A DNA stretch of 64,000 bases from Calliopum simillimum (Eukaryota > Arthropoda > Insecta > Diptera > Lauxaniidae): assembly GCA_951812925.1 (NCBI GenBank), contig OX638372.1, positions 7,068,001 to 7,132,000 of the forward strand. Direction: 5' to 3'. Shown here in pieces: positions 12,661-24,240 of this stretch (position 1 is its first letter; each line of letters opens with the position of its first letter). Both the position numbers and the translations under genes were made by a program. The notes under the pieces were generated by a model. That model was not told where the DNA came from, did not search any database, and was given only the letters and a program-made list of their open reading frames with translations.

Positions 12661-14964
12661 ATTCATTCCTATACCATCAAACAGATATAATTGTTGGTCC
12701 AATCAATCAATCTTCAAGGTCCAACTAAAGGCATAGGTATTAATATTTACCGAAATTTGTTAATTATTAACAAAAATTTTCTAGAATGCTCAATCAAATA
12801 TATTTCTGTGCGGAAAACATACTCTTCTCTCAGGAATAATTTATGTGGTTTGGTTCATACTTCTATGTTAATATTATAATAAAAATCACAGTTTGGACAC
12901 GACGCTCTTTTATTGACTTTTTCCCATACAAACAAACGCTACGTAATTTTTTTATTTTTTTTTTCGAAACTTCAATGTTATTGCGGCAGTACAAAAGATT
13001 TAAATATCAAAAGTAACACATAATATTTTTTATTAAGTATATTATGGAGCATCTTTTACAGGTGTCCCATTTCGAAAATCAAAAAAAAAAAAATTTTGCT
13101 CCACCGTAATGTACACAGTCATGTCTAGATATAGTGAACTAATTTTAATACCTTGTACAGCTTGAGAGATATAACGTGTTAAAATGTTCTATCGTAAAAA
13201 TGTGGGCGCTGCGCTTATCTGATTACGCCCACTTTAATATCAACTATGGCATTTAATTTTGACGTGCATCTTAGAAAGTATAGATCCCATACAAAAAAAA
13301 AAGTTCGCTGTAAGCCCTCCATTTTGAAAGCTTATCGGTTTTGATTTTTAAGGGAACACAATTTTTTTTTTTTTTTACCTCTAAATAATACGCTATTTGA
13401 TTTTTTCCTATTGATCCGACATTTGATGCCCGATCATCAAGTATAATATATTGTTGTAAATTTGTCGATGTGGACTATATTTAATTTATAGAAGTAATTT
13501 AATTGATGTAGTTTTCATAATTTTCCGCAAATTTTTAGTTGTGACGGCATCGATTTATTCGAGAGTAATTTTCAGGGTTTTTGAAATATAAATATAACAC
13601 AAGAAAACAGGCAGGGACAAATAGTTCAGGTAAGCCTGGTGAAAAATTTAAGTCAGTACTCTACAAAATTATGCATTCATCAATGATATGTTTTTACAAA
13701 AAGACAGTTTTTTTTTTTGTATAGAAAACCGAGTTATTTTCCTAATTTTTTAAGATATAAAGGCCAGGGCATTAACTTCAAAATTCGTGCCTTCCGAATT
13801 TTTGAATGCAAACATATATTAGTATTACTGTTAAAGTATTTAATTTTTCCATGTTTTCAATTTCTGCAAAAAAGAGCGATGAGTTTCTTTAGCTTTTCTT
13901 CACCCACGTCCCCCTTTTTCTATCCATGGACTTTTAATCACTTTATTGTTATCTCTCAGTGACACATGTTTTTTAAGCCCAACAAAAATTTGCTGTCGTC
14001 ATAATTGTTACAAGGTATTTGCGAGATAAAATGCCGCGCGTAAAAGTTTTTCAAGGATATGCCACTGCATTGTGAGCTTCAATTGTTACATTTTTGCACA
14101 AAGTAAGTAGTAGAAAGGATTTTTGATTGATGCTATTATCTGTATAACGGAAAAACAGTAATATAAAACAAAATTATAAATTTTTAAAGTCTGAAATTCT
14201 TAAGAAACGCAACAGATAGCGAGGGACTCTAAAGGAAATACTGTTTTCTTTTAAGAAAAACAGTCTGTAAGTTGAGTCGAACTGACTTCCAGTCCAAAAC
14301 ATTTAACATTTAAAGTCATTTGCTTCGTTTTGTTTCCTTTATTGGGTCTCTCCTAGCATATGATTTGATCTGTACTTCACCAGAATGCACTTTGACTTGC
14401 AAGTGCCTTAAATAGAATCTTTCCGGCACTTGGTAAGCAGAAACCGCATTGTACTGAAAATTCGACTCAAAAATTTTTAGTTTAATTTTCGTCGGGGTTC
14501 ACATACTACGTAACGCAATTTTCGACCAATATTAATCCCTCCCTCCCCGGTCGTAACGCAACGTAACAAAACGTACAACCCCCTCCCCACCTATTAACAT
14601 AACAAATCTTAATTTTGGTATTTTTAATTTGAATGTTTTGTTTGCAGAAAATTACAAAATCGATGTTAGGTACCCTGTAGGACCGACGGAGTCAATTGTG
14701 TCAATAGTTCAATGTTTGGTCTAGTTTTTTTTGTAAGTAGTCCATAATGAACTACACCAAAAACTAAAATAAATTCACTTAAAACATGAATTGTATCAAA
14801 AATGGTCGAAGTGTAATGCAAAGTCGGTCAATTGTTTCAAAAATGGTCCAAATGTAATGCATACTCCGTCATTAGTACTAAAAATTATCCAGTTTTGTAT
14901 CGATTGTATCAGTGAAATCAGTGATTACGTACTGTTTGGTAGTTTGTCGATTGTTAAGAAGAGC
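12661..14964. other. AT-rich non-coding DNA
   Basis: No gene supported. It holds homopolymer runs (13081, 13360, 13709), ACGCCCAC-type phrases common in dispersed fly repeats (near 13225), and a pyrimidine-rich CCCTCCCTCCCC tract near 14538 flanked by CGTAACGCAA repeats. Between 14790 and 14865 an AAAAATGGTC..GTGTAATGCA phrase is tandemly duplicated. Confidence 0.55.
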
Positions 14965-15150
14965 AAACGATAGTGAACCGGTCTACTGACGTGCGCTGCA
15001 TGGAGAGGCCCGGGCTCGAATTCTCCACTCGGTGATTTTCAGTTGCAATTTTCAATTTCTATTTATTTGAACACAATTTGTTTTCGGAGCAAAAAATTAA
15101 ATATATGTCCAATAAAGCCGAAGTATAAAATAATAAAAAATTAATAAAAA
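14965..15150 (+). repeat. tRNA-derived SINE-like element
   Basis: A tRNA-like head, with TAGTGAACCGG near 14971 as a possible A box and GGGCTCGAATTC at 15013-15024 as a B box, is followed by a body with TTTTCAGTTGCAATTTTCAA and an A/T-rich tail. The body matches the one after the tRNA-like head at 52940-53110, so the two look like copies of one SINE family. The head is too diverged to be a working tRNA. Confidence 0.5.
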
Positions 15151-15287
15151 ATGTTCACCCACAATGAGATATGAATCCGGAACACATTGCTCTGAAATAT
15201 ATAAAAAACTCTTTTGCACATTTGACTATGAAAACTTTTTACATTTTTGTATAAAATTTGAATTTTAAATTAAATTTGTTGAATTTT

Positions 15288-15585
15288 ACACACGGGACTA
15301 AAAAAAAATTCCCTGCGCGATTAGACCACCTGAACTTTATGTTTTCGGGGTCGCTGAGTCCGAATATGGTGTCAGAATAGCGGAGTTGCTTCGAGTTTTT
15401 TAACAAATCAGAAATAATTCTAAAAAAAATCTCAAATTTTTCAGCATAATTGTTGATTTCTGAAAAAACGCGAACCAACTTCGCTATTCTGGTACCATAT
15501 TCGGATTCAGCAACCCCGAAAACATAAAGTTCAGGTTGTCTGATCTTTCGCGCAGGGTACTTTTTTTTTTTTGTGGGCCTGTGTG
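15288..15585. repeat. foldback MITE, ATGGCGG/GGGGTCGCTGA family
   Basis: Imperfect inverted arms of about 100 bp occupy 15288-15388 and 15480-15585. Matching blocks include CACACGGG/CCTGTGTG, CCCTGCGCGA/TCGCGCAGGG, AACTTTATGTTTTCGGGG and its complement, and CATATTCGGA. About 90 bases separate the arms. The 79- and 89-codon minus frames here are translations of the arms. GGGGTCGCTGA..CCGA ties it to the foldback at 52091-52770. Confidence 0.8.
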
Positions 15586-17419
15586 ATCGTTAAGCGTAAC
15601 AAATTTCTGTCTAGTCAAAGAAATTGAGCAGTTTTTAATTGATATTATTTTTATCGTTCCAAGAAAAATTCTTATTGTTTTTTTTTTTTTGAAATAAATA
15701 AAAAAGTACAAAGCAATCACTTTATTAAATTGACAAATGTTTTGTTTATGCAAAAATCAACTCATTTCCTTTTCTACACCATATTGTTTTTCCTTGAATT
15801 CTGAATCCAAAGGCAAAGTCACACACAGAAAGAAAAAACAAATTTCGCAAAAACGAATAAACAAAATATTTTGCTTAATTTTTCATTGTTTTGATGTAAT
15901 TTTCTTTGATTTATGCATTTAGTTTAACAAGATTTCTCTTGGCGGCAGCACGCACACACTTTGTTATTTTCACGCACACACATACATATGTGCATATGTG
16001 TTGGCACATATAAATCAACACACTCTTACAGCCCAATAGACACCCAAACAACATCAAAATATATATCCATAGTGGTTATAATCTAGGAATATGTCAAAAA
16101 AAAATAAAAAACCTCAAGGCTTTAATGTTATAAATCCCCTTAAGCGAAATGAAATCCCGCAGATTTACGAGAGTTGCTTAAATGTATAACAATACAAAGG
16201 AGAATACACAGGAAACTGAAAAGAAATACATAATAAAAGAGAGCTGCAAAAAGAATAAAAGCAAAATAATAAAGCATAAAGTGTAAAATAGAGAAAGCAA
16301 ATTAAGTTGACGATTTATGCTTGAAGTGCTTTTGAGTTGAGGAGGACACAGCGTGAGGAAGAAGATATATGTATAATAATAAAAGTAAATAAATTGATTA
16401 TGAAGAAAGCAAAAACAAAAAAATTTCGATTATTTATAGCAAGAATTTGTCACTTCAATAACCTATAAATACAAATGTTCGGGTATAAATGCTGAAAACT
16501 TACTTCAAAATTCATATGAAATACTATAAGCTTATAAAAAAAATGTTGCGGAGTTTTAGGCGCGAAAATGTTCTATGCTTGTTTGTGATAAAACTTTTGT
16601 TAAAGTTTGACCCGACAAAACATTAACCCATATTGGCCCCTAAACTAAAATAGTGATATCTTTGGAACTAAAAATTCTAAAAATTGTTTGTTGATATTTA
16701 TCTGATCAATTAAATGTTGGCTGTCACTAACGTATCACAATGATCTTGGGTTCACCACGCCCACACCACCCCATCACATTAACCGAAAGTCTCCAATAAG
16801 ACCATTTTTGAAAAAAAAAAGCTAAAAATATTTTACTATTTAAAATGATAACATCAGCACTCGTTTGATATTACCGAAGGCTGGTAGCTTCTGCATGTGA
16901 AAAAATAATTCAAATAGGGATTGAAGTGTCTGAGATATCCGATGTCGAAATTGCTATGGTAGTTTTCTACCCTTTGGGCCAATGGTTGTATATGGGCATA
17001 TCCGAAAATAATCTACTCTTATATGACCCAGGTTTCAAAAAAAATTTTTTTTTTTCTTTCAAATGTGGTGAAATATATTCCTGGACGTATAAAATGAAAT
17101 TTCAACATGATAAACCAAAAACTTTCGACCCGAAAGGGTGTCAGGAGGTCGTTTTATCTAAAAATTTTTGAAAAATCTAAATTTCCGATAATACATGGGA
17201 GAGCACATATTTCAGGAGTAGTAAATATGTTACGGGGCACTTTTCCAAATATTGTAGAGCAAGATTCAGAAAAATCGTATGTGGGTCAAGGCGGCAGAAT
17301 GGGTTAAAAAGTCTAAATCGCTCATTACAGCTACATAACAGTTCCTAAATTTCTGAAAAAATTCAAGCAAGTTTTTTGATAAAAAATAAATCGATTTTGT
17401 TCGCCACGTTTTTTTTTTA
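15586..17419. other. AT-rich non-coding DNA
   Basis: No gene supported. It includes a CACACA/CATATGTGCATATG patch (15945-16025), an A-rich stretch with a run of AAATAAA-like words (16080-16440), and CCACGCCCACACC near 16757. The sequence GAGATATCCGA..GGTAGTTTTCTACCC (16930-16975) is related in inverse orientation to 545-600. Confidence 0.55.
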
Positions 17420-18430
17420 ATTTAAGCCCCCCCTGCCGAGTAAAAAACAAAAAACAATATATTTTGGGCAAAAAATGCGATAATTGACGATATGCGATAG
17501 AGCAGACCATAGCGACAAATAAGGAGAAGATAGCGGGATATCTTTGTAACGCAGAGAAAGAGGCGTTGCAGATATAGAAAAGTATATATATTCTTGATCA
17601 GCGTCGCCTCCTGAGTCGATATAGCCATGTCCGTCTGTCTGGCTGGCTGGGTGGCTGGCTGGGTGGCTGGCTGGGTGGCTGGCTGTGTGTGGAAATACAT
17701 TTTTTGGGAAAACTGAACAAGATAATTCAATGAAATTTGGTACACTGCCTCCGTCATCATAGTTAACTCGTGGGATTGAAAATAAGCAAAATCGGTCAAC
17801 AGACACGCCACCACACATACAAAAAATTTATTCAAAATGCAACTATAGGAGTATTTTTCACGATAATGCAACAAAAATGCACACAAATACTACGAACTGT
17901 AAGCGCAAGCACTGAGAAAAAACAAATTTGGACAATGGGGCGTGGCACCTTCCATATAAGCAAAAGCTTCAAAACGCTATACTGAAAGCGTTTTTTGAGA
18001 TAATTGAACCAAATATGACTCAAACACCAAAATATAAATGCAAGCTCTCCACAAAAATTTGGTAAAATCGGACAAAAGGGCGTGGCAACTCCTATATGAA
18101 CAAAAGTTTCAAAATGCTATACTGAAAGAGTATTTTGAGATAATCCAGCTAAAATTCACTCAAGTACTAAAGACTAAAAATGCACGCTTTGAGTTAAAAA
18201 TGGGTGAACTCGGATAAGAGGGCGTGGCACCTCCCATATAAGCAAAAGATTAAAAACGCTATACTGAAAACGGTTTTTGAGATATCCAACCAAATTTCAG
18301 TCAAATACTAATGACTATAAATGCAAGCTCCGAGCAAAAACTACAATATGTGAACAAGAGATCGTGCCAAATTTCATATAAGCAAAATTGTCAAAACACT
18401 GCAGTATAGGGTATTTTATGTTTTTCCAGG
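17420..18430. repeat. dispersed fly repeat with 12-bp minisatellite and 140-bp tandem units
   Basis: The block starts with a GTCGATATAGCCATGTCCGT phrase, a type widely seen in fly repeats. It continues through a (CTGGCTGGGTGG)n minisatellite at about 17638-17687 and into four tandem units of about 140 bp. The units are marked by GGCGTGGCAMC at 17939, 18079 and 18221 and a decayed copy at 18361. Each also contains CATATAAGCAAAA and GCTATACTGAAA followed by TTTTGAGATA. The overlapping 133- and 154-codon minus frames at 17417-17886 come from the minisatellite and are not genes. Confidence 0.8.
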
Positions 18431-19923
18431 CCAAAGGTGACACTCTTACTAGTTTTTCCTCTGTTCATGTTTGGTTCAAATCTATTGTGCTAAGAAAATA
18501 AAGCAAAAATTTGTCCATCAATAGGTTAGAAGCCCTAACATTTTTTTAACTATCCAACTTTTGTTGTTAAAAAAAAATGCGATACAAAGTCTGGACGAAC
18601 ATGGGCTTTTAATGGACAAACAAACGTTCCAATGTTTTTTTTTTCTTTTGTATGTCCATTCACATTTTCTGAATCCAATATTTTCTAAAAATTTTAATTG
18701 GAAAAATATTTTAAGAAATTGTATTTGATGAATACTTGAAATTATAGAGAATTGCATTTTTATCATCCATGTCATATTTGAAATTCTATAAAATCGAAAA
18801 GTAAATGTAATTAAATTATATGTTCGATAAAATAAGATGATAATTTCATCTTTTTATTTCTAAACAATGAAATTTTCAATTGCAAATTGATAGCTATATT
18901 TATATTCTACCGCACACAAAGCAATTTTTTCTTTAAATTTAGACGCCACTCCACATTCCTAAGCACCTTATGTACTTAATCCGTTTATCCGATTTGCTTT
19001 GTCTCAAATTAAAAAAAAGTCGGATAAATAGAAGGGAAAAAAAAATTCCAACAGCCACGACTTATTGTCATTAAAATTTAAATTTCAAATTACACAGACT
19101 GAGATACGCCCGCAATGCAACATCCCTACGACTAATACACTGACTGACGTACCCAATTTAACAAAATAATAAATGTGTGAGAAATTACCTGTGTGCACGC
19201 ACAAAGGATATACGCACGTTCCAGCAGACACACATACACAGGCAGCGCCATGGGTTTTGACTCACATACCTTGACATGTGCACAATGTGTCTTATATTCA
19301 GCATCATCACAAATTAATCTTATGTTATATAAACAACAACAACAACAAAAGTGTTCTCTTTTATTTTTCTTTTATTTTCTTCTTATTTATATATTTTTTA
19401 TTCTGTTTTATCCTTTATGAAGTGTTTTGTCAGTGTTGCCAGACAGAATAGAAAATTATGTTGCTACTCAACATGTCTTGAAAAAATACAATAACAAAAA
19501 CAACAACAACAACAGCAAGAAAATGTAGAAAAAAAAATCTTGAAAAATGCTCATACTTTAGTTGCACTGAATACGAAAATATTTAGCTTCCTTCTACATA
19601 TGAAAAATATTTGCATACCCAGTAGGAAATTGTGACGTTAGTTAATTTAGTCAATTGAAAGTTGTGCACATGGAAAAATGTATATACCCAGTAGGAAATT
19701 ATGTATTGTTCTGCATCTCATTGGTAGAGACTAGAATGAACCTGAAATATCCATCATCAAGACACTGATATAATTGCAACAATAAAACCAAAACCATAAT
19801 AGTAATAATAATGACCAATAGTGCCATACGCTCTTATTCAATAATAGTTAATAGAAGTTTCACGCCTCTCCAGAAAATATGATCGTTTCAATTTGGCATT
19901 TAAAAAACTCAACTACTTTGAAA
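18431..19923. other. AT-rich non-coding DNA
   Basis: No gene supported. It contains (CAA)n runs near 19336 and 19500, CACACA-type repeats around 19195-19245, and the duplicated phrase CCCAGTAGGAAATT near 19619 and 19687. The 75-codon plus frame at 19193 is random. Confidence 0.55.
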
Positions 19924-20594
19924 ATACACAGAAAAAAAAACTGACGGTAAAATTAACTATAAATTTTGTATTCCATAGTTTTTCCAATTTTCCACAGGAA
20001 ACAAAAACAACAATTCAAAATTTCGGAATCAGCTTTACTTTTCTACAGTTGAATTCAACTGTACATTTTGTATTCCATACATTTTTTTTTTATATGAATA
20101 ACATTTTGAATTGAGTTTTTAACAGGCTTATAAAATTCTCACATAGTTTAAGAATAAATCAACATACATAAGTTTGCTAGAGTTGTACTGATATTTTGCC
20201 ATTTGAAATGGTGTCGCCGCAGAAGTTGTTTGCTACAATTTCTACGAGTTTTTGGAAACGGCTGGTTACAGCCCTTCTGGGGTGCTAACAGTTTTAACTG
20301 TTTGGAACAGTTTATATTGTTAGCTGACCTTTTAAGAAGGTTATTTTTACTGTAACTGCGTTTGATAGTTTCTAAACCGAGTAAACTGTAAATTTACAGA
20401 GTTCTACGGTCAAAACACAAAAACTCCGGGTTGGTGCAATTTCTATCGAAAATCTAGGTTAAATTAACTGTTTTCACAGTACCTAAACAGTAATTTTACT
20501 GGACTGTACAGTCAATTTAACCTTTACTGCGGGTTGGTGCAATTTCTATCGTTGAAATCGGTTGGATTAACCGATATCTTTTTTTTCTGTGTAT
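19924..20594. mobile_element. short-TIR element tipped ACACAGAAAAAAA
   Basis: ATACACAGAAAAAAA at 19924-19938 is mirrored by TTTTTTTCTGTGTAT ending at 20594, giving an element of about 670 bp. Inside, the 21-base phrase starting GGGTTGGTGCAATTTCTATC occurs twice, 103 bases apart (20428 and 20531). TTTTGTATTCCATA also occurs twice (about 19966 and 20067). The tips are short and the target duplication is unclear (possibly ATA/TAT), so the boundaries are tentative. No transposase frame is present. Confidence 0.5.
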
Positions 20595-21269
20595 GAGACC
20601 ATTTCAGATGAAATCGGTTCTACCTATCCTTGGCTTTTTTGTCTGGCGCTATAACCTAGGAAACTATTCACCTGATTTTGATGAAATTTCCAAAGCATAT
20701 CAGAATTATTAACGGGAAGATTATGAGCTACAAAAATGGGATGTGCTACGCATCCACTTAAAATAATTCGTCACATCTTTGAAACGGTTTGAGTCAGTTG
20801 ATTGAGATTTGGAATAAAAGTGAAAAACAATGAGATAATTAACATCCAATGTTAAAATGGGCTGAATCACGCCCCCTAAAAACTGAACTAATTGTATCTC
20901 CGAAAGTATTCAACGCAGACGTATGATATTTGTTATATATATAAAGAACACCAGGAGAAATGATATTCACTGAAAAAATTAGAAGAATCACTTCCTATTT
21001 TAATTTTATTCTCGAAAGAGTTAATGTTCATGAAAGGGTTAATTTTTGTAAAAATTTTTTGGAAAATATTCTTTGCTTTCGGTTTTACTAATTTTGCACA
21101 GAAAAACTAGTCATTTGAGGCTATAGTGAAACCCAAAGCCTTTCCTTAGACACTGCCTTAAATGCAGTGTTGCAAAGTTACATGTAGTCTACAAAGACAA
21201 GTTGAAGTGTCGCTTACAACTCTTACAACTCTTAGGCACTTGGAGCACTTAAGCAGCCACTCCCTAAAG
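20595..21269. other. dispersed-repeat DNA, no gene
   Basis: Contains phrases such as AATCACGCCCCCTAAAAACTG (about 20865-20885) and TGTATCTCCGAAAGTATT that resemble the ACGCCC/GAGATA repeats at 13.2 and 17.9 kb. GAAAGRGTTAAT appears twice near 21014 and 21036. No coding frame. Confidence 0.5.
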
Positions 21270-21560
21270 GTTAGGTTAGATTAGCGCAGGAGATAGCAAT
21301 TGCTATTATAACATAGGCTGCGATTGGGCCCATTGTGTACCCGCTATATAACTTCGTTGTCAACCTATATGAACCATTTAGAAATTTTTATAAACTCCTA
21401 AATGGATTTGGAACTCTTCTGAGCGATATCTTCAAGAGAGTCGAAAAAATGACTTTCGAACACCTTATAACGTCGGTTAGCCAACGCTGGGCATTCACAA
21501 AGGAAATGAAAAATGGACTCTTCGACTCCTTATAAGTACAGATGTTGCGGTGAGTTTTCA
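21270..21560 (-). pseudogene. decayed LINE 3' end: C-terminal Cys/His tail
   Basis: On the minus strand, reading down from about 21545, the translation gives VEESIFHFLCECPALANRRY, then KVFESHFFDSLEDIAQ and EFIKISKWF, with stops between blocks. This is the C-terminal tail typical of jockey-type LINE ORF2 proteins, where an HxxCxCPAL core follows the RNase H/RT region and an FI/VxxxxWF ending closes the protein. A 3' untranslated stretch with CACAATGGGCCCA and TAACCTAACC follows at about 21330-21270. It is a short dead copy. Confidence 0.75.
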
Positions 21561-23340
21561 GCTGCTCTTAGTTTGGAATACAAAGATGATCAATGAAATC
21601 TGAAATCTTAAGTAATAATCAAATGCGATCTTCTCGACTTCAGCATTTTGAGTCGGGCTTTGCATTTCTGTGGAAATGACACAATACTAGATAATGAATT
21701 TTGTTTTGTTTGTTATTCGAAGTAAATATAGCATTCAAGATGCTTCACTGAATAATTTGAGAAGCAACTTAGTTTCACAAAAATAAGTACTATAAACGAT
21801 TCAGAAGGAGTCATGAAGTAAAAGGTATGCAAACTCAACGAGACAGAAACTGATTTAAGTAAGCTTTAGACGAAAACAGTGACAAGTTTCTAAAGAAAGC
21901 CTGAAGAATGTTATTTTACGAGAATGATGAAGATGTATCAAAAATTAGGCGAATTCCAACATGAGGGTTTGACTTGTTTCTTTAAAATCATAAACAGAAT
22001 TTTTTCGACTAACAGGCTTTCACGCATACTACTATTAATGCTTAAGCAAAAGTTGCTACTCTACTTTTCAGGTAACCATTAATAACAAATTTTTGCCATT
22101 GGTATTGTGACGGTATTTTTGCTAGAGATTTGACAACTTTTACTGGTAGCTTAATAGGTATTTGGCTACCAAAAGAAAACCCAAAACAAAGATAACAATG
22201 GCGGACTAACTTTGTCAGCACATTCAATTATTTATTTTGATTTACAAGGTAGTTCATGAGCATTAAGTGAATAAAGTCTTATAGTTAGTTAAACAAGTGT
22301 TTTTGAAAGAAAGAGCCTCATAGCCTTTAAAACTCTACCAGTAACAGTGAAACGTGAAATGTGAAACCAATGAGGACATGTCATCAACTTTAAGTTGACG
22401 TATTGAAACTTTCAACTAATATGACGCATTGAAAACCATAAAAAAAATCTCATTTTCGCCAGATCCTCAGCTTCATGCATCTAGATATTTATGAAAATCC
22501 TTAGCCTCTGACGATTTTCATAATAAAAATTAAAAACTCAAAACAAAAAATTGGCAAAACTTGCCAAAGCTTAACAAAAATTTAACATTTCATTTCCGGG
22601 TTTATTTTAATAGCATCAAAGTTTAGGGGCCATAATTAAATATTGCGCATGTGTGTGTGTTTTGTTGCTGCTCTTTAGTTTTATTTATATGTTAATTTAC
22701 TGCTCCTCTTCTGAAGCACCAACTGCGTTCAAACTTTTAACAACAAAAATGGAAAACAGCAACAGAAGCAGAAGAGATTAACATAGTAAATATTTTATAA
22801 AACATAGACCCATACATACATCTACAGCAATACGGTCAGCCTCTATAGATGTGTTCACATATGTTTATATGTATATGCGCAAGTTGTATTTAGTAGAAAA
22901 TTTTCAAACTTTGACATGAGCTGTCAGACATTCATGGTGTTTTCTGTTTTTTTATTTATTTTTGTTTATGATTTTTTTATTTCCCATGAAAACCGGACAG
23001 AGTGAGTGGATATTTTAATATTTTTCTGAATACTAAAAAGCAAAGATAAAAACACAGTCTCAAAAATTCCATTGAAGCTCAAAGAATTTCTACAGAAAAT
23101 TTTAATGATTTTTAAAACTCATTTGGGTATTAACATTTTATGCAGAATTTTATCTCATAAATTTTAATTTGATTTGGATTTATAAAAATATTAAGTCAGC
23201 TTTGGGATAGCATCTCATTGCATTTTCAACGAAACATGTTGCTCATTTAACAGACACGCTAATGTTTTGAAAAAACTTATAAATTTAGCTCGCGTAAAGT
23301 AAAGAAAATTTAAAAATAAATGTTTCTGCCACGAGTATTA
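21561..23340. other. AT-rich non-coding DNA
   Basis: No gene supported. A short (TG)n run lies near 22650 and CATACATACAT/ATATGTATATG words near 22810-22880. The first 60 bases may continue the LINE fragment to the left, but the match fades. Confidence 0.55.
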
Positions 23341-24240
23341 TTCATTCAGCATTTTTCAACTTTTGCAACATTTTTAAATGAAAGCAACATATTTTGATGA
23401 ACACAAAATTTCGACACAAGCAAATATTTTTTGACTTAAGACACATTTTTTGTTGAAACAAATTTTTTTTCGGCTTAGCAAAACTTTTTGTTGAAAAAAA
23501 TATTTTCGGTTTTAGCAAAATTTTTTCATGAAAGCAACATTTTTCGGTCTCTTCAGCATTTTTCGCTTTCAGCTAAATTTTTTGATTAAAATTTTTCGGG
23601 GTTTTCAGCTTTTTTTGACTTTTTTGACTTTAGCAACATATTTTGTTGTGAAGAAACATTTTACGTTTTTTTCAACATATTTTGGCATTTGGAATTTTTT
23701 CCGATAGAAGCAACATTTTTCGGTTTTTTTAACATATTTAGACTTTATCAACATATTTTGACGAAAGCAACATTTTTGGTATCTTCGGCATTTTTCGACT
23801 TTAGCAACATTTTTTTTTTTTTTTTTTGAAGCAAAATTTTACAATTTTTTCAACATATTTTGATTTGAAACTTTTTCCGATAAAAGCAACATTTTTCGGT
23901 TTCTTCAACATTTTTCGCTTTCAGCAAGATTTTTTGATGAAAGCAAAATTTTTCGACTTTAGCCACATTTTTTATTTTTTTTATGAAGCAACATTTTTTC
24001 AACATATTGTATTTTGACTTTATAAAATTTTTCCGATAAAAGCAACATTTTTTGATGAAAGCAAGATTTTTCAGCATCTTTCGAATTTGGAAACATTTTT
24101 TGTTTCGCTTTCCACAACATTTTTTGATAGAAGCAACATTTTCGGTTTATCCAGCATTTTTCGATTTTTGCAACATTTTTTGGTAAAAGCAAAATTTTCT
24201 CGGTTTTCTCAACATATGGAAGCAACATATTACGGTTTTT
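23341..24240 (+). repeat. 19-bp x 3 satellite-like block, plus orientation
   Basis: Degenerate tandem repeats with a 57-bp period made of three related 19-bp units. Approximate consensus units are GCAACATTTTTCGGTTTTT, TCAGCATTTTTCGACTTTA and GCAACATTTTTTGATGAAA. All share the core CARCATTTTTYGR. The block is eroded by indels and homopolymer slippage. Frames of up to 144 codons across it are repeat translations. Further blocks lie at 26030-26800 and 40330-40730 (opposite orientation) and 35500-36690 (same orientation). Confidence 0.85.

Noticed and set aside
17417..17886. Two overlapping minus frames (133 and 154 codons) with ASHP or ATQP repeats
   Set aside because: The repeat peptides come from the 12-bp minisatellite in two frames; the surrounding DNA is a dispersed repeat.
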